This document shows positions 47,234-60,500 of a stretch of DNA of 64,000 bases, piece by piece (the first letter of the stretch is position 1; every line of letters starts with the position of its first letter). A model generated the notes under the pieces. The model saw only the letters and a list, made by a program, of their open reading frames with translations, ran no database searches and was not told where the DNA came from. A program made the position numbers and the translations under genes. The DNA is from Bacteroidia bacterium (GTDB taxonomy: Bacteria; Bacteroidota; Bacteroidia; AKYH767-A; OLB10), in NCBI GenBank assembly GCA_037045145.1, contig JBAOIA010000012.1:682001-746000 (forward strand), given 5' to 3'.

Positions 47234-47542
47234 ATGGACAATAAAAATGAGAATCAGTTAAATATTGAACTGAGCGAGGAAATTGCAGACGGAATTTATT
47301 CCAATCTGGCCATCATAACCCATTCAAACTCCGAGTTTGTAGTTGATTTTATTAAAGTGATGCCCGGAGTTCCGAAAGCTAAGGTTAAATCAAGAATTGT
47401 GCTTACACCTCAACATGCCAAAAGGCTTATGACAGCTTTGGCCGAAAATGTTGCAAAATACGAGCAGGCTCATGGCACAATTAAACAAACAGATGGTATA
47501 GCTATACCGATGAATTTCGGTGGCCCTACAGCACAAGCCTAA
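47234..47542 (+). CDS. DUF3467 domain-containing protein
   Basis: A 102-residue small cytoplasmic protein from the ATG at 47234 (MDNKNENQLNIELSEEIADGIYSNLAII). The DUF3467 core is HSNSEFVVDFIKVMPGVPKAKVKSRIVLTPQHAKRLMTAL. Proteins of this family are common in Bacteroidota with no assigned function. A longer frame from 47216 uses a TTG that lies in the promoter element. A bidirectional terminator follows. Confidence 0.92.
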   Translation: MDNKNENQLNIELSEEIADGIYSNLAIITHSNSEFVVDFIKVMPGVPKAKVKSRIVLTPQHAKRLMTALAENVAKYEQAHGTIKQTDGIAIPMNFGGPTAQA

Positions 47543-47576
47543 AAAAAGAAACCGCCATTTGTGGCGGTTTCTTTTT
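47541..47576. terminator. Bidirectional terminator
   Basis: The 10-bp perfect stem GAAACCGCCA (47548-47557) pairs with TGGCGGTTTC (47562-47571), loop TTTG, with an A run on the left and a T run on the right. It serves both the DUF3467 gene and the converging T9SS gene. Confidence 0.88.
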
Positions 47577-47581
47577 GATTT

Positions 47582-50365
47582 TTATTCTCGAATAATTTTT
47601 GTCTGAAACGTTCCCTTCTCCGTAGTCAGTTGTAAGAAATAGACACCTTTTGATAAATCTTTGTCTAACACTACAGTTTTGCCAGTTACATTATTTACTT
47701 CTGTAACATAAATCAACTGCCCTACACCATTAAATAACTTCACCGAAGCATTGCCTTTGACAGCTTCATTAAAGTTCAAATAAAATCTATCTGTTGATGG
47801 GTTAGGATAAATACCTACTCCTGCAGCAATGACATTTGGATCACTTATAGAAACAATGAGAAAAGGTAATGAAGTAACTATACATCCTGTTGTGGCATCT
47901 GTAACCTGAACGGTGTATGATCCGGGTTGAGTGGTCTGATAGGTCTGACTGTTAGCTCCAGGAATAATATTACCATTCAACAGCCATTGATAATTTGCAG
48001 CTGTTGATGAAGTTAAAAGCGAACCGTTTGGCGTAATGGTTGGCATTGGCGGACCTTGCACCACACCTGTTACAGGGATATAACCACTCTTACATCCACT
48101 GGTGATAACCCAGTTGTAGAGATAATAATATGCTGCTCCCGTATTTGGATTTGGGTTATAATATCCTGTAATCGAAACCGGGCAACCAGATACTACATAA
48201 GGATAAGTTGCACCTGAAGTATTATAATAAAGATTTACACTTCCTGAAGCAACTACCAACCTATAAGAAGTTCCGCCAGTAACACTGAATCCAAGATATA
48301 CAGGATAAATATTAAAAGTATTAGGGACTGTAACTGTTTTAGTATTTAAGATATTAGCACCTGTAGAATCAACAAGGTTAATAGTAACTGTTCCTGCAGA
48401 AACAGGATAAATATAAACCGAGTCAATCGTTACTTCCTGTAAAACATTAAATCGCATTCCATAGTTGTTTGGAGCATTGCTTGCCTGACTGCCAATACCA
48501 CGGTCAGTAGGACCTACATGATATACGGTTCCACCGTCAACAGTCTGAACATAAAATGTGGTAGTAGAGGCTAGTGAAACACTATATGTATTTCCTGTAT
48601 TAACCAACGTATCACCCGTTTGCGAAGTAAACCAATTTACAATGCCTGTGCCACTTGACTGTAGATTGGCTGTTCCACCGGCACAAATTGTATCATTCAC
48701 TGTGGTTGGTGTTGTTACAGGAATCACCGTAACAGAAAGCATATTCGAAGTTGCTGAAGGACAACCACCACTGGTAACAATTGCCTGATAATCTGCTGTA
48801 ACTGTCGGTGCAAACTGATAGGGTGCTGTTGTTGCACCGCTCATATTTACCCAACCACTACCTGTATTTGATTGCCATTGAATACTTCCCAATGAACCGC
48901 TAAGATTTAGTGTTGTGTTAGTACCTGAACATAAAGTTGATGAAGTTACTGAGGCTGTTCCGGCAACAGAAGTAGGACCAACATCAATAAATACACTATC
49001 AATTGCACCACAATTTCCATCAACAGCAATTGCATAATAGGTGGTAGGAACTGTTGGTGTTGCTGTTACGGTACTTCCTGTAGTTGTATTTAATCCTGTT
49101 GCAGGTGTCCATGTATAGCTGTAATTACTATTGCTGCTACTCACTGTTAAAGTTGATGATTGACCCATACATAATGCTGTTGAAGTAGCATTAATAGTTG
49201 CCGGTGTAGAGGCATTGATGGTTGCTACAACCGGAACTCTTGGGCTTGAACAGCCAAATCCCTGAAATGGAATTATCAAGTTGGCATTGGTAGTACCAAT
49301 ATCCAGATTTTGTATAGTAAAATCTGTATTACTGTTATTATCTAAGTTGCCAATACGTGCAACACCCATATTTGTACCAACGGTGCTGATATTTACGCCA
49401 TCACCTGACCAAAGTGTGGGAGGAATAGTGACAGGTGTTCCACCAATATTTGTATTCATTGCCGCAATATCTGCAGCAAGCCAGTTTAGCGCAACAAAAT
49501 CTCTGACAACATTGTTATTATCAAGAATTATTGCCCATCCTGTAAATGATGGATATGCTCCTGAATTCCAAAGTATGTTAGACCCCCAATAACTAGTTGC
49601 AGCAGTTACATCGCCCCAAGACAAAATACCACCGGGAGGAATAATACCGCTTAATGTCTGAATATTTGGATTTACTACATTAATATCTGTATAACTATTA
49701 TTTATTGCAACACGCCATCCGGTAACATCTAATGGCAATGATGACACATTTTGAATTTCCAAGTCGTCACCGGTACTACCTGATGGATAATCATTAATAT
49801 CAAATTCTGTAATTATCAATGGACTGGCACCACCACCTCCTCCTGAAGTGTTATCTTCTAAGTAAAATGTTGTTGTTGCTCCTACTGTTACGTTTACAGA
49901 ATTACCTGTACCGATAGGGATTCCTCCACTAGGTGAAGTAAACCAGCGTAAAGAACCACTTGCAGATCCTGTTCCGGTTAAGGTTAGTTGTCCATAACCG
50001 CAACGTGATGCACCAGTTCCGGATGGAACAGGTATTGCTCCAACTGTAACTGTTAAAATATTTGAGGTATCTGCGGGACAACCTGTTGCAGTGACTATTA
50101 TTCTGTATTGTCTGGTTTCGCCCGGAACAAAAGTATATGTGTCAGTTGTTGCACCTGTACCGGCTTCGTTTACCCAACCACCACCATTATCACTCTGCCA
50201 TTGAAATACAGTTCCGGTATAGCCTGTGGTTGTTAGTGTGATTGTGTCCTGATAACATATTGAATCGCGGTTTGAGGTTACTGTTCCTGCGACAGAACAA
50301 GCTGTTGTTTTTTCTGCTCCAATTATGAAAACAAAAAAAATCATTAATTGTAAAATTCTATTCAT
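47582..50365 (-). CDS. Secreted lamin-tail / Ig-like protein with T9SS sorting domain
   Basis: About 927 residues from the ATG at 50365 (MNRILQLMIFFVFIIGAEKTTAC); the open frame extends to 50467 but without a signal-like start. It has Ig-like repeats (SNRDSICYQDTITLTTTGYTGTVFQWQSDNGGG, SSTLCSGTNTTLNLSGSLGSIQWQS, and LRWFTSPSGGIPIGTG-type units), and a lamin-tail domain (PLIITEFDINDYPSGSTGDD ... VSSLPLDVTGWRVAI ... IPPGGILSWGD). A T9SS type A tail ends it (VGIYPNPSTDRFYLNF ... KGVYFLQLTTEKGTFQTK). It is probably a surface-exposed structural or adhesive protein; I see no enzyme motif. Confidence 0.85.
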   Translation of the reverse strand: MNRILQLMIFFVFIIGAEKTTACSVAGTVTSNRDSICYQDTITLTTTGYTGTVFQWQSDNGGGWVNEAGTGATTDTYTFVPGETRQYRIIVTATGCPADTSNILTVTVGAIPVPSGTGASRCGYGQLTLTGTGSASGSLRWFTSPSGGIPIGTGNSVNVTVGATTTFYLEDNTSGGGGGASPLIITEFDINDYPSGSTGDDLEIQNVSSLPLDVTGWRVAINNSYTDINVVNPNIQTLSGIIPPGGILSWGDVTAATSYWGSNILWNSGAYPSFTGWAIILDNNNVVRDFVALNWLAADIAAMNTNIGGTPVTIPPTLWSGDGVNISTVGTNMGVARIGNLDNNSNTDFTIQNLDIGTTNANLIIPFQGFGCSSPRVPVVATINASTPATINATSTALCMGQSSTLTVSSSNSNYSYTWTPATGLNTTTGSTVTATPTVPTTYYAIAVDGNCGAIDSVFIDVGPTSVAGTASVTSSTLCSGTNTTLNLSGSLGSIQWQSNTGSGWVNMSGATTAPYQFAPTVTADYQAIVTSGGCPSATSNMLSVTVIPVTTPTTVNDTICAGGTANLQSSGTGIVNWFTSQTGDTLVNTGNTYSVSLASTTTFYVQTVDGGTVYHVGPTDRGIGSQASNAPNNYGMRFNVLQEVTIDSVYIYPVSAGTVTINLVDSTGANILNTKTVTVPNTFNIYPVYLGFSVTGGTSYRLVVASGSVNLYYNTSGATYPYVVSGCPVSITGYYNPNPNTGAAYYYLYNWVITSGCKSGYIPVTGVVQGPPMPTITPNGSLLTSSTAANYQWLLNGNIIPGANSQTYQTTQPGSYTVQVTDATTGCIVTSLPFLIVSISDPNVIAAGVGIYPNPSTDRFYLNFNEAVKGNASVKLFNGVGQLIYVTEVNNVTGKTVVLDKDLSKGVYFLQLTTEKGTFQTKIIRE

Positions 50366-50573
50366 GCTTATGGTATAAATTGGTTTGAGCTTACGAATAT
50401 ATGATTTTATTTCAATAGGTACCAATAGAAGTTTATCTAATATAATTTTTAATAGCTTTTTTATCAATCAAATAGGTTTGGTATATGTGTGAACAATTAA
50501 TGATAATATTATATTACATTCTTTTTGTTGAAACTTTAATACTCGTTTAAACATTTGTAGCCATATTGATGGG

Positions 50574-50581
50574 TACTTTTG
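50574..50581 (+). promoter_or_regulatory. -7 promoter element (TACTTTTG) for the OmpA-like gene
   Basis: TACTTTTG matches TAnnTTTG, 36 bp before the ATG. A TTTG lies at 50554-50557, spaced 16 bp, shorter than usual. Confidence 0.5.
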
Positions 50582-50617
50582 TACTTAATATATTATGTTT
50601 AACTTTTAATTTTAAAA

Positions 50618-51469
50618 ATGATGAAAAAAGGGCTTTTATTTTTTGTTTTAGGGGGAATGATGTTGACTTCATGTGTGAGTCAGAAAAAATACAAAACTCA
50701 GGTGAGTAAATACGACACTTTGAAAACAGATTATGATAAGATAAATTATCAGCTTAGTGCTTGTTTGGATGAACAACAAAAAAAATCTGCAAAAATGTCT
50801 GAAATGGAAAAGGAGCTAACCTACCTCAAGGCAAATAGCACTACAATGTTAAAGCAATTATCTGACCTTTCTGTTTTGACAACTACTCAAAGTGAGAGCA
50901 TCCGCAAATCACTCGAAAATATCAATGCAAAAGATATTTTTATTCAGGACCTGCAGCGTGAAATGTCCAGAAAAGATTCGCTGAACATGGCATTAGTAAT
51001 GAATCTTAAAGGCGCATTGAAAGATGTTAATGACCAAGATGTTGAAATAAAGGTAGAGGGAAGTGCTGTGTTTATTTCTATCTCTGATAAAATGCTTTTC
51101 AGAAGCGGAAGTTATGAGATAACATCAAAAGCAAAAGAGGTTTTAGGTAAAGTTGCAGAAGTAATCAAAGCACAACCCGAAGTACAGTTTATGGTTGAAG
51201 GTCATACAGATAATAAATCTATTCATACAGCATTTATTAAAGACAATTGGGATTTGAGTGTACTACGTGCCACTTCTGTTGTGCGTGTTTTACAAAAAAA
51301 TTATGGCGTTGATCCTTCACGCATCATCGCTGCCGGACGCAGTGAGTATGTTAGTCTTCAACCTAACACAACAGTCGAAGGACGTGCCATGAACCGCAGA
51401 ACAAGAATTGTTATTCTGCCACAGTTAGATCAATTCTTTAAACTTATGGAGCCAAAAGCCAAGCCATAA
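50618..51469 (+). CDS. OmpA-family lipoprotein
   Basis: 283 residues with a lipoprotein signal (MMKKGLLFFVLGGMMLTSC, Cys19), a coiled-coil region of about 25-120 (KYDTLKTDYDKINYQLSACLDEQQKK ... LQREMSRKD), and a C-terminal OmpA/MotB peptidoglycan-binding domain at about 140-265 (SDKMLFRSGSYEITSKAKEVL, VEGHTDNKSI, DLSVLRATSVVRVLQ, GRSEY, NRRTRIVILP). It probably tethers the outer membrane to peptidoglycan. An ATG three bases later (MKKGLL) is an alternative start. Confidence 0.93.
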   Translation: MMKKGLLFFVLGGMMLTSCVSQKKYKTQVSKYDTLKTDYDKINYQLSACLDEQQKKSAKMSEMEKELTYLKANSTTMLKQLSDLSVLTTTQSESIRKSLENINAKDIFIQDLQREMSRKDSLNMALVMNLKGALKDVNDQDVEIKVEGSAVFISISDKMLFRSGSYEITSKAKEVLGKVAEVIKAQPEVQFMVEGHTDNKSIHTAFIKDNWDLSVLRATSVVRVLQKNYGVDPSRIIAAGRSEYVSLQPNTTVEGRAMNRRTRIVILPQLDQFFKLMEPKAKP

Positions 51470-51482
51470 CAACACTTAAGTT

Positions 51483-51526
51483 AAAAAATAAGCCCTTCGC
51501 AAAAATTTGCGAAGGGCTTATTTTTT
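51483..51526. terminator. Bidirectional terminator with perfect 16-bp stem
   Basis: The arms at 51488-51503 and 51506-51521 are perfect complements around a two-base AA gap, with an A run on the left and a T run on the right. It separates the OmpA-like gene from the converging giant adhesin gene and can stop transcription both ways. Confidence 0.9.
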
Positions 51527-51537
51527 ATCGCATGTAT

Positions 51538-54500
51538 TTACCTCAATAAACTAACAGTTCCTTTAAACTCTTGTTGCTTATTGAATATATTCTTTACAAT
51601 TACTTTATAAACATAAACACCTTGCTGGCACTTTGAATTGTTAAACATATTCATGCCATCCCATCCCGGATTTGAAGAGGTCTGATTAAACAGCATATTT
51701 CCCCATCGGTCAAAAATTATCATCTGCAATTCTGTGTAGCCTACGCCTGAAACAGAAAACAATTCATTACGACCATCACTGTTTGGTGTAAATGCATTTG
51801 GAATATAAACAGTAACAGCACCACTGACATGCACTTCGCCATAAGCAGTATCACTACACTGATGTTCGGAGGTGGCTGTTAAAATAATCTGATAGGTTCC
51901 GGTGTCGCCATAAACATACATCGGGTTTAATTCAGTTGACGTTGTTCGCTGGTCGCCAAAGTCCCATAGATAAGTGGAAGCTCCAATACTTTGATTTCTG
52001 AATTCAAACCACGGATCAAGAATTGATGCTTCTATCCTGTTGCTTGTAAATGTAGCTTGTGGGTTTTCATAAACTTGAATGGCATCATCAAGAACAAGTT
52101 GGTTTTCACATCCTGCATTACTTACTGCGTAAAGGCCAACTGAGTAAGTTCCCGGTTGCGTATAGGTGTGAGAAGGATCTAATAGAGTGTCCTTATCTCC
52201 ATCTCCAAATGTCCATTGCCATGAAGCACCGTTAGATGACAGGTTCTGAAAATCAACTGTAAGCGGAACACAACCCTCTGTTGATAATGGAACAAATACT
52301 ACTTGTGGCAACGGATTAACAAGAACAACAACATTTGCTGTTGCAGGCATTACCGTACAACCATCAGTCAACGTAGCAACATAATTGGTTGTTTGCAATG
52401 GTGCAACTGTAATTGAAGCTGAAGGTTGTGTTTGACCATTCCAAGTGATGCTATATGGACCGCCATTACCACCGGAAGGTGTAGCTGTTAATGTAGTGTT
52501 TTGCCCTTCGCATAATGTGTCATCATCAGTCAATACCAAAGCTAAAGCAGGATTGACATTTATATTTGCATAACGCAAAGGCGAATTACAGCCATTGCTA
52601 TCCGTTAGAAATACATTATAAGTAGTTGTGATAACAGGTGAAGCCTGCAAGGTAGCACCTATATGTCCGGTATTCCATTTATATACATATGGAGGTGTAC
52701 CACCATTTGCATTGGCAGTTACTGATGCCGACTGTCCAATACAAATTGTTGGATCAGGTGTTAATCCCAAATTTATTGCTGTTGGCTGTGCAATATTTGC
52801 TGATGATTGAATAGTACAACCGTTAAAATCTGTAATCGTTACCTGATAGCTTCCTTGAGGCAAATTGTTTACAAGCGATGTTGTGTAACCACCAGCCCAC
52901 TGATATAAATAAGGCTGAACGCCTCCGGTTACAACAACATTAACTGCGCCATTACTCTGTCCGTTACATAATACATTCTGTCCGGATGCAACTGCATTTA
53001 ATGCTGTTGGCTGCCCTACTGAGTCTGAAATTGTTTTCATACAACCCATAGAGTCAGTAACTGAAATAACATAATTTCCTGCTGTCAGATTATTAAACGT
53101 TGCGCCTGCTTGTGGATTTCCATTATTAATAACAAACTGATATGGTACTGTTCCTCCATTTGTATTCAAAGTTAAACTTCCATCATTGCCACCAAAGCAT
53201 TTTACATCAATTGCACTTGACATAAGTGAAACAGCAGCAGGTTGTGTAACGCTAACAGGAACAGATAAAGTACAACCATTTGCATCGGTAACTTGTATTG
53301 CATAGCTTCCAAATGATAATGATGTAAATACATTTGCATTCTGATAAGTTGCTCCGGTATCGATAGAGTATTGCAGATTTCCTGTTCCACCTGATGCTGT
53401 TGTATTAATGACACCATTGCTGTAGCCAAAACAGGTTACCGGTGTTGTTAATAATGTCATTTGCAGAGCAGCAGGTTCAGTAACAACTACAGAAGCAGAT
53501 GATGTGCAATTGTTGGCATCAGTAACAATAACAGAGTATGCTCCTGATGTAATATTATTTACAAAAGCAGTTGTCACTCCTCCATTCCATTGGTAAGAAT
53601 ATGGGGAAGTACCACCTGTTACTGTCACTTCAGCATGTCCATTACTTTGACCATTACACAATACAGGCGTTGAAGAAGTCTGTAATGCAATTATTAACGG
53701 TTCTGCTATTAACGCAGTAACAGTATCAGTACAACCAAAACCATCCTGAACTATTACAGAATAATTTCCTGAAGACAAATTATTAAAGTTGCCTGACGGC
53801 TGCCAACTGCCACCGTTTATATTGTATTGAATAGGCAATGTACCACTCTGTGATGAAACAGAAATAACACCGTCAGTATATCCGTTACAGGTTGCGTCAT
53901 TAACAGACATTAATGATAAAACTGGCGATGGCGCATCTGCAACGCTAACCATTCCACTGTCCAAACATCCGTTTACATCAGTAACCACAACAGGATAAAC
54001 AGAAGGAATCAAACCACCAAATGTGCCGGTTGATTGAAATGTTATTCCATTATTAATGCTATACTGATAACTTCCACTACCACCTGTTGCGTTTAATGTG
54101 ATAGTACCATTACTGCTACCACAGGTAGCTACTGCAGAAGCAACCTGATAGTTCAGCGGCAATGGTTCATTAATTGTTGCAACACTGTCTGATAAACATC
54201 CGTTAGCATCTTGTATAATCAAATTATAATTTCCTGCTGACAATGCACTGAAAATATTTCCTGCCTGATAATTCAATCCGCTATCTGCACTAAACAAAAA
54301 CGGTCCTGTGCCACCTTGCGGGCTAACAGTGATAGAACCATTCAGAGAGCCTGAACATAATGCATCTGTAACATTTAGTGTACCAAATAATGGACCTGCA
54401 ATATTTGCCAATAAAACATTTGATTGTATCGAGCAGCCATTTGAATCTGTTACCAACACTGAATAATTTCCGGCACTCATATTCACAAACTGATTTTGTG

Positions 54501-57500
54501 ACTGATTAGTCAATCCACTATCCAAAGAGAATACACAAACACCTGTACCACCTGTTACATTATTCACGGTGATTATTCCATTGTCATTGCCACAGGTAGA
54601 TGCAGTTGTGTTAACGAAAAAATTCAATGGCTGTGGTTGTGTGACTGTTGTATTTCCGAATACAGAGCAACCATTTGCATCAGTAATAGATACTACATAG
54701 TTACCCCATCCTAGTGAGTCAAATATTCCTGATAAACTAACATCACCATTGCTTAATGAATAGTTTAATGTTCCGGTGCCACCATTTGTCTGAACCTGAA
54801 TTAACCCATCACTATTACCATAACACAAAACATTTGTCACACCTATATTCTGAAGTACCGGTGCAGGTGCATCAGTAACTGTTGCCGGGATTTGCGAAGT
54901 ACATCCATTACTATCCTGAACCATTACAGTATAACTTCCTGCTGATAGGTTCATGAATGAAGATGAAGCCTGATATGATATTCCATTGTTTGCAGAATAT
55001 TGCAATACTCCTGTGCCTCCACTTGCAGAAACATTTATACCGCCATTGGGTTGACTGCATGTTGAACCGTTTTCAATAACTGTTAACAAAATAGGATCTG
55101 GTTCATTAATTATAGATTGTGATGTTATGTTGCATCCATTTGCATCTTTAACAACTATCTGATAGATACCTGTTGATAATCCGGAGAAAATATTCCCTTG
55201 TTGAAATGACGAACCATTATTGATAGAATACTGCAAAATCCCTGTACCACCATTTGCACTGATAGAAATGACACCATTTGCTGTTCCATTACATTTTACA
55301 TCATTGGCTATAACGGTAGCAATTGATGGGCCTGCCTGATTGGTAATTGTTGCAACAGCACTTGATGAACATCCATTTGCGTCTTGTATAACAACTGAAT
55401 AGTTTGCTGCTGTCAAGCCTGAAAAACTCACACCGGATTGAAAGCTTGAACCATTGTTCATAGAATATTGTAGAGGTGCTGTTCCACCAATTGCATTGAA
55501 TGTAAGTTGTCCATTGGCATTACCACACGTAGCAGGGGTAGAAGTTGTATTAAACAACAATTCATCAGGCTCTGTGATTACAACATTAGATGTAGCAATA
55601 CATCCGGCAGCATCAATAACCTGAATAGAATAGCTGCCCGTTTGCAAATTAGTGTATGTATTATTTAAAGAGTAAGTAACAACATTATTTATGGAATACT
55701 GCAGAACACCTGTTCCGCCATTAGCATTTATAACGATTGCACCATTGTTGCCTCCAAAGCAACTAACATGAGTAACATTGGTTGATTGTATAACAGGTGC
55801 ATTGGCGTTGCTAATTGATGCAACTGCGCCAATCGTACAACCGTTAGCATCACTCACAACTACCTGATAGTTTCCGGCACCAAGGTTATTAAAAATGTTT
55901 ACTGCCTGAAAGATTCCACCGTTATTTATTGAATACTGTAAAGTTCCCACACCACCACTTGCCGTTATGGTTATGGCACCATTGTTCGAACCACAAATAG
56001 CATTTACAACAGATGTGCTTGAAAGAATAGCCGATGGCTGAGAAATATTTGCAACAGCCGTTACACTACAACCTGTAGAATCTGTTACTATTATATTATA
56101 ACTTCCTGCAATCAAATTGTTAAATATTCCACCTGGAAATGAAGTAACACCTCCATTAATACTATATGTTAATGTTCCTAAACCACCGCTAGCTTGAATT
56201 ACAATGCTTCCGTCATTATAGCCATTGCATGATACATTTGTAACAGGTGCAGCATTAATGACTGGTGCAGATGCATTGCTAACTAATGCAATTGCTGAAG
56301 ATGTACAGCCATTGGCATCCTGTACAACAAGATTGTATGATCCAGCCAATAAGTTCTGAAATAAACTACCACTCTGAAAATTCAATCCGCTATCGATACT
56401 GTAAGTGAGTATCCCTGAACCGCCAATAGTATTTACTGCTAATGTGCCATTGCTGTTACCACAAGTGGCATCAGTAGATACTGATGTTACAGCTATTGCA
56501 CTTGGCTCTGTTACCACCACTGATGATGTAGCTGTACATCCATTAACATCTTGTATCAATATCTGATAGCTGCCTGCATTTAAATTACTGAATACAGCAC
56601 CGGCTTGAAACTGTACACCTCCATCAACTGAATACATAACGGGAGAAGCGCCACCTGACGAAGCAATAGATATTGTACCATTTTGACTTCCAAAACAAGT
56701 TAAGTCTGTATGTGTAACCTGATTGATTTGTGGCGATGGTGCATTAGCAACCTGCGTTGTTGTATTTATTACACAACCGTTAGCATCTTGTACTTGCAAC
56801 TGATAAGTTCCTGAAGTTAATCCGGAAAAAGTTGCTGTACTTTGAAATGTTACGCCACTATCAATTGAAAACTGAAATGGAGCCGTGCCTCCGTTTGCTG
56901 AAATATTTATCTGACCGTTTAATATTCCGCATGTCGAGCCACTTGTGGTATTACTCATATTCAGCATTGATGGCTCTGTAACAGAGACAACATCTGTAAC
57001 AGTACAGCCGCCAGCATCCTGAACTACCACTGTATAATTACCGGCAACTACATTATTAAAAATTTGAGAGGTTTGAAATGTTGCACCATTATCTATAGAA
57101 TATTGCAATGTGCCAGAACCTCCGTTAGCACTTACAGAAATAACACCATTACCTGCACCAAAACATGTAATATCAGTGGCACTAACAGCAGAAATTGAAG
57201 GAGCAGAATTATTGCTTACGGTAGCTGTCACTGTATTGGTACATCCGTTAGCATCACGAATTATCACACTATAATTTCCTGCAGTAAGAAATCCAAAGGA
57301 GGAAGCACTCTGAAACGAAACACCATTATCAATTGAAAATTGCAATGCCCCACTGCCTCCACTTGCTGCAATAGTTATAGCTCCATCAGCAGTGCCACAG
57401 TTGGCATTAATAGTCGCAGCGTTTGCCATAATTCCTAACGGTTGAACTAAAACAGCAGATGTAGTAGCAGTACAACCATTAGCATCGGTAACCAGAATCT

Positions 57501-60500
57501 GATAATTTCCTGGTGATAGATTACCAAACAGGCCGGATGGTTGTGAATTAATTCCATTGTCAATTGAAAATTGTAATGGAGCTAAACCACCAAGTGTATT
57601 AATAGTAATTGCACCATCACTAAGACCATTACACGAAATTTGTACTAAGGGCGTATTGGCAATAACCGGTGATGGCGCATCTGTAACGATGATTTGTGAA
57701 GTTGAAGTACAACCATTGCCATCAGTAACAACAATCTGATATGTACCAGCTGACACATTACCAAAGTGACCTGATGCCTGATTGATTGAACCACCATCAT
57801 TAGAATAAGTTAATGATCCTGTTCCGCCATTTGCCAGAACATCTATTGTGCCATTATTGTTTCCGCAAGTCGTGTTAGTTGTGGTAACATTTATCTGAAT
57901 TGCTAACGGCTCTGCAATTGTCGCAGTTGATGTAACTGTACAACCATTACCGTCCTGAACAACAACATTATAATTTCCGGGAGCTAGTGATTGAAATACC
58001 GGGCTGGCCTGATAACTTGTTCCATTATTTATTGAATAACTCAATGCACCTGTTCCGCCATTTGCAGACAATGTGATAGTTCCATTATTAGCTCCATTAC
58101 AAGTGATGTCTGTTTGTGTTACAGTTTGAATAGAAGGTGCAGAAAGGTTATTGACCGCAACTGCAATTGTGTTGGTACAACCATTCGCATCTTGTACTGT
58201 TACAGTATAATTTCCTGCAAACAACTGATTAAAAACATTCGATGACTGATAGGTAAGTCCATTATCAATACTAAAATTAAATATTCCTGTTCCGCCACTT
58301 GTTGTTACCGTAACAGTACCATCATTATTGCCACAAGTACTTGGTGTTGCAGATTGATTTAAAACAATTGCAGAAGGTTGAATAAGTTGAATAGATGTAG
58401 TTACAGTACATCCATTGGCATCCTGCACAATAACATTATAGTTTCCAGCCGGTAAATTGCTGAAATTATTTAGTGCCTGATAATTTAAACCATTGTCGCT
58501 AGAATATTGCAAAGGTGCTGTGCCACCGTTAGTCAGTATTTGAAATGCACCGTCACTGGAGCCATTGCATGAAATATCAGTCTTTTGAACATTACTAATA
58601 TTTGGTGCAGGTGCATCAATTACAGCTACAGGTTGCGAAACAGTACAGCCATTGTCATCAGTAATTACAACAGTGTAATTCCCTGCTGCAATTGCATTGA
58701 AATTATTTTGAGATTGAAAATTAGCGCCACTGTTAATGCTGTAAGAATACGGTGAAGTACCACCACTTGCATTTAATACAATACTTCCATTTGCCGAGGT
58801 ACATGTTGTGTTACTAATAATAGGACTAACAATTAAAACTGAAGGTTCTGTAATCACAACAGCAAACGTAGCCTGACATCCTGCACCATCCTGAACAATT
58901 ATTGAATAATTGCCTGAGCTAAGATTTGAATAATTAAAATTAGAAGAATATGTCGTGCCATTATCAATAGAATATTGCAATGTGCCTACCCCACCGCTTG
59001 CATTAATACTAATCGTTCCATCGTTTGATGCATTACAAGTTAATCCGGAATATACAACCTGATTAATTACCGGTGCAGCCAAATTCTGTATAGAGACTAC
59101 TCCACTAAATGTACAACCGTTGGCATCTTGCAACTGCACTTGGTAACTTCCGGCTAAGAGTCCGGTAAAATTATTCCCGCTTTGAAATGTTGTTCCATTG
59201 TCTATTGAATATTGTATGGGCAATGTCCCACCTGCTGCATTAATTGTTACGCCTCCGTTGGCATTGCCGCAGTTTGCATCTGTTACAACAGAGCTATAAG
59301 ATAATGCTGTTGGCTCTGTAATAGTTGCTGTGGTTGTGACAGTACATCCGTTGGCATCCTGAACAATAATATTGTAACTGCCGGGTGAAAGGTTTCCAAA
59401 TACATTTCCAGACTGATAAGTCGTACCGTTATCAATTGAATATTGCAACGTGCCTGTTCCGCCATTTGCATTCATAGTAATACTTCCATTGTTTGCTCCA
59501 TTGCAATTTACATCTGTAACGGGTGTGCTACTAATAACAACTGCTGTTGGCTCTGCAATAGTTGCTGTGGTTGTGACTGTACATCCGTTGGCATCCTGTA
59601 CAACAATATTGTAATTACCGGGTGTAAGACTTCCAAATACATTTCCTGACTGATAGGTCGTACCGTTATCTATTGAATATTGCAACGTACCGGTACCACC
59701 ATTGGCATTGATTGTGATACTTCCATTGTTTGCTCCATTACAATTTACATCTGTAACGGGTGTGCCACTAATCACAACTGCTGTTGGCTCTGCAATAGTT
59801 GCTGTGGTTGTTGCAGTACATCCGTTGGCATCCTGAACAACAATATTGTAATTACCGGGTGATAAACTACTGAAGTTGTTTCCTGACTGATAAGTCGTAC
59901 CGTTATCTATTGAATATTGCAACGTGCCTGTTCCGCCATTTGCATTGATGGTGATACTTCCATTGTTTGCTCCATTGCAATTTGCATCTGTAACGGGTGT
60001 GCCACTAATCACAACTACTGTTGGCTCTGCAACAGTTGCTGTGGTTGTGACAGTACATCCGTTGGCATCTTGTACAACAATATTGTAATTACCGGGTGAA
60101 AGGTTTCCAAATACATTTCCTGACTGATAGGTCGAACCGTTATCAATTGAATATTGCAACGTGCCTGTTCCGCCATTTGCATTGATGGTGATACTTCCAT
60201 TGTTTGCTCCATTGCAATTTGCATCTGTAACGGGTGTGCCACTAATAACAACTGCTGTTGGCTCTGCAATAGTTGCTGTGGTTGTGACTGTACATCCGTT
60301 GGCATCCTGAACAATAATATTGTAATTACCGGGTGTAAGACTTCCAAATACATTTCCTGACTGATAAGTCGTACCGTTATCAATTGAATATTGCAACGTG
60401 CCTGTTCCGCCATTTGCATTGATGGTGATACTTCCATTGTTTGCTCCATTGCAATTTGCATCTGTAACGGGTGTGCCACTAATAACAACTGCTGTTGGCT

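Noticed and set aside
50366..50467. N-terminal extension of the lamin-tail T9SS protein
   Set aside because: The extension (MIKKLLKIILDKLLLVP...) would place a second hydrophobic segment before a good signal peptide starting at 50365.
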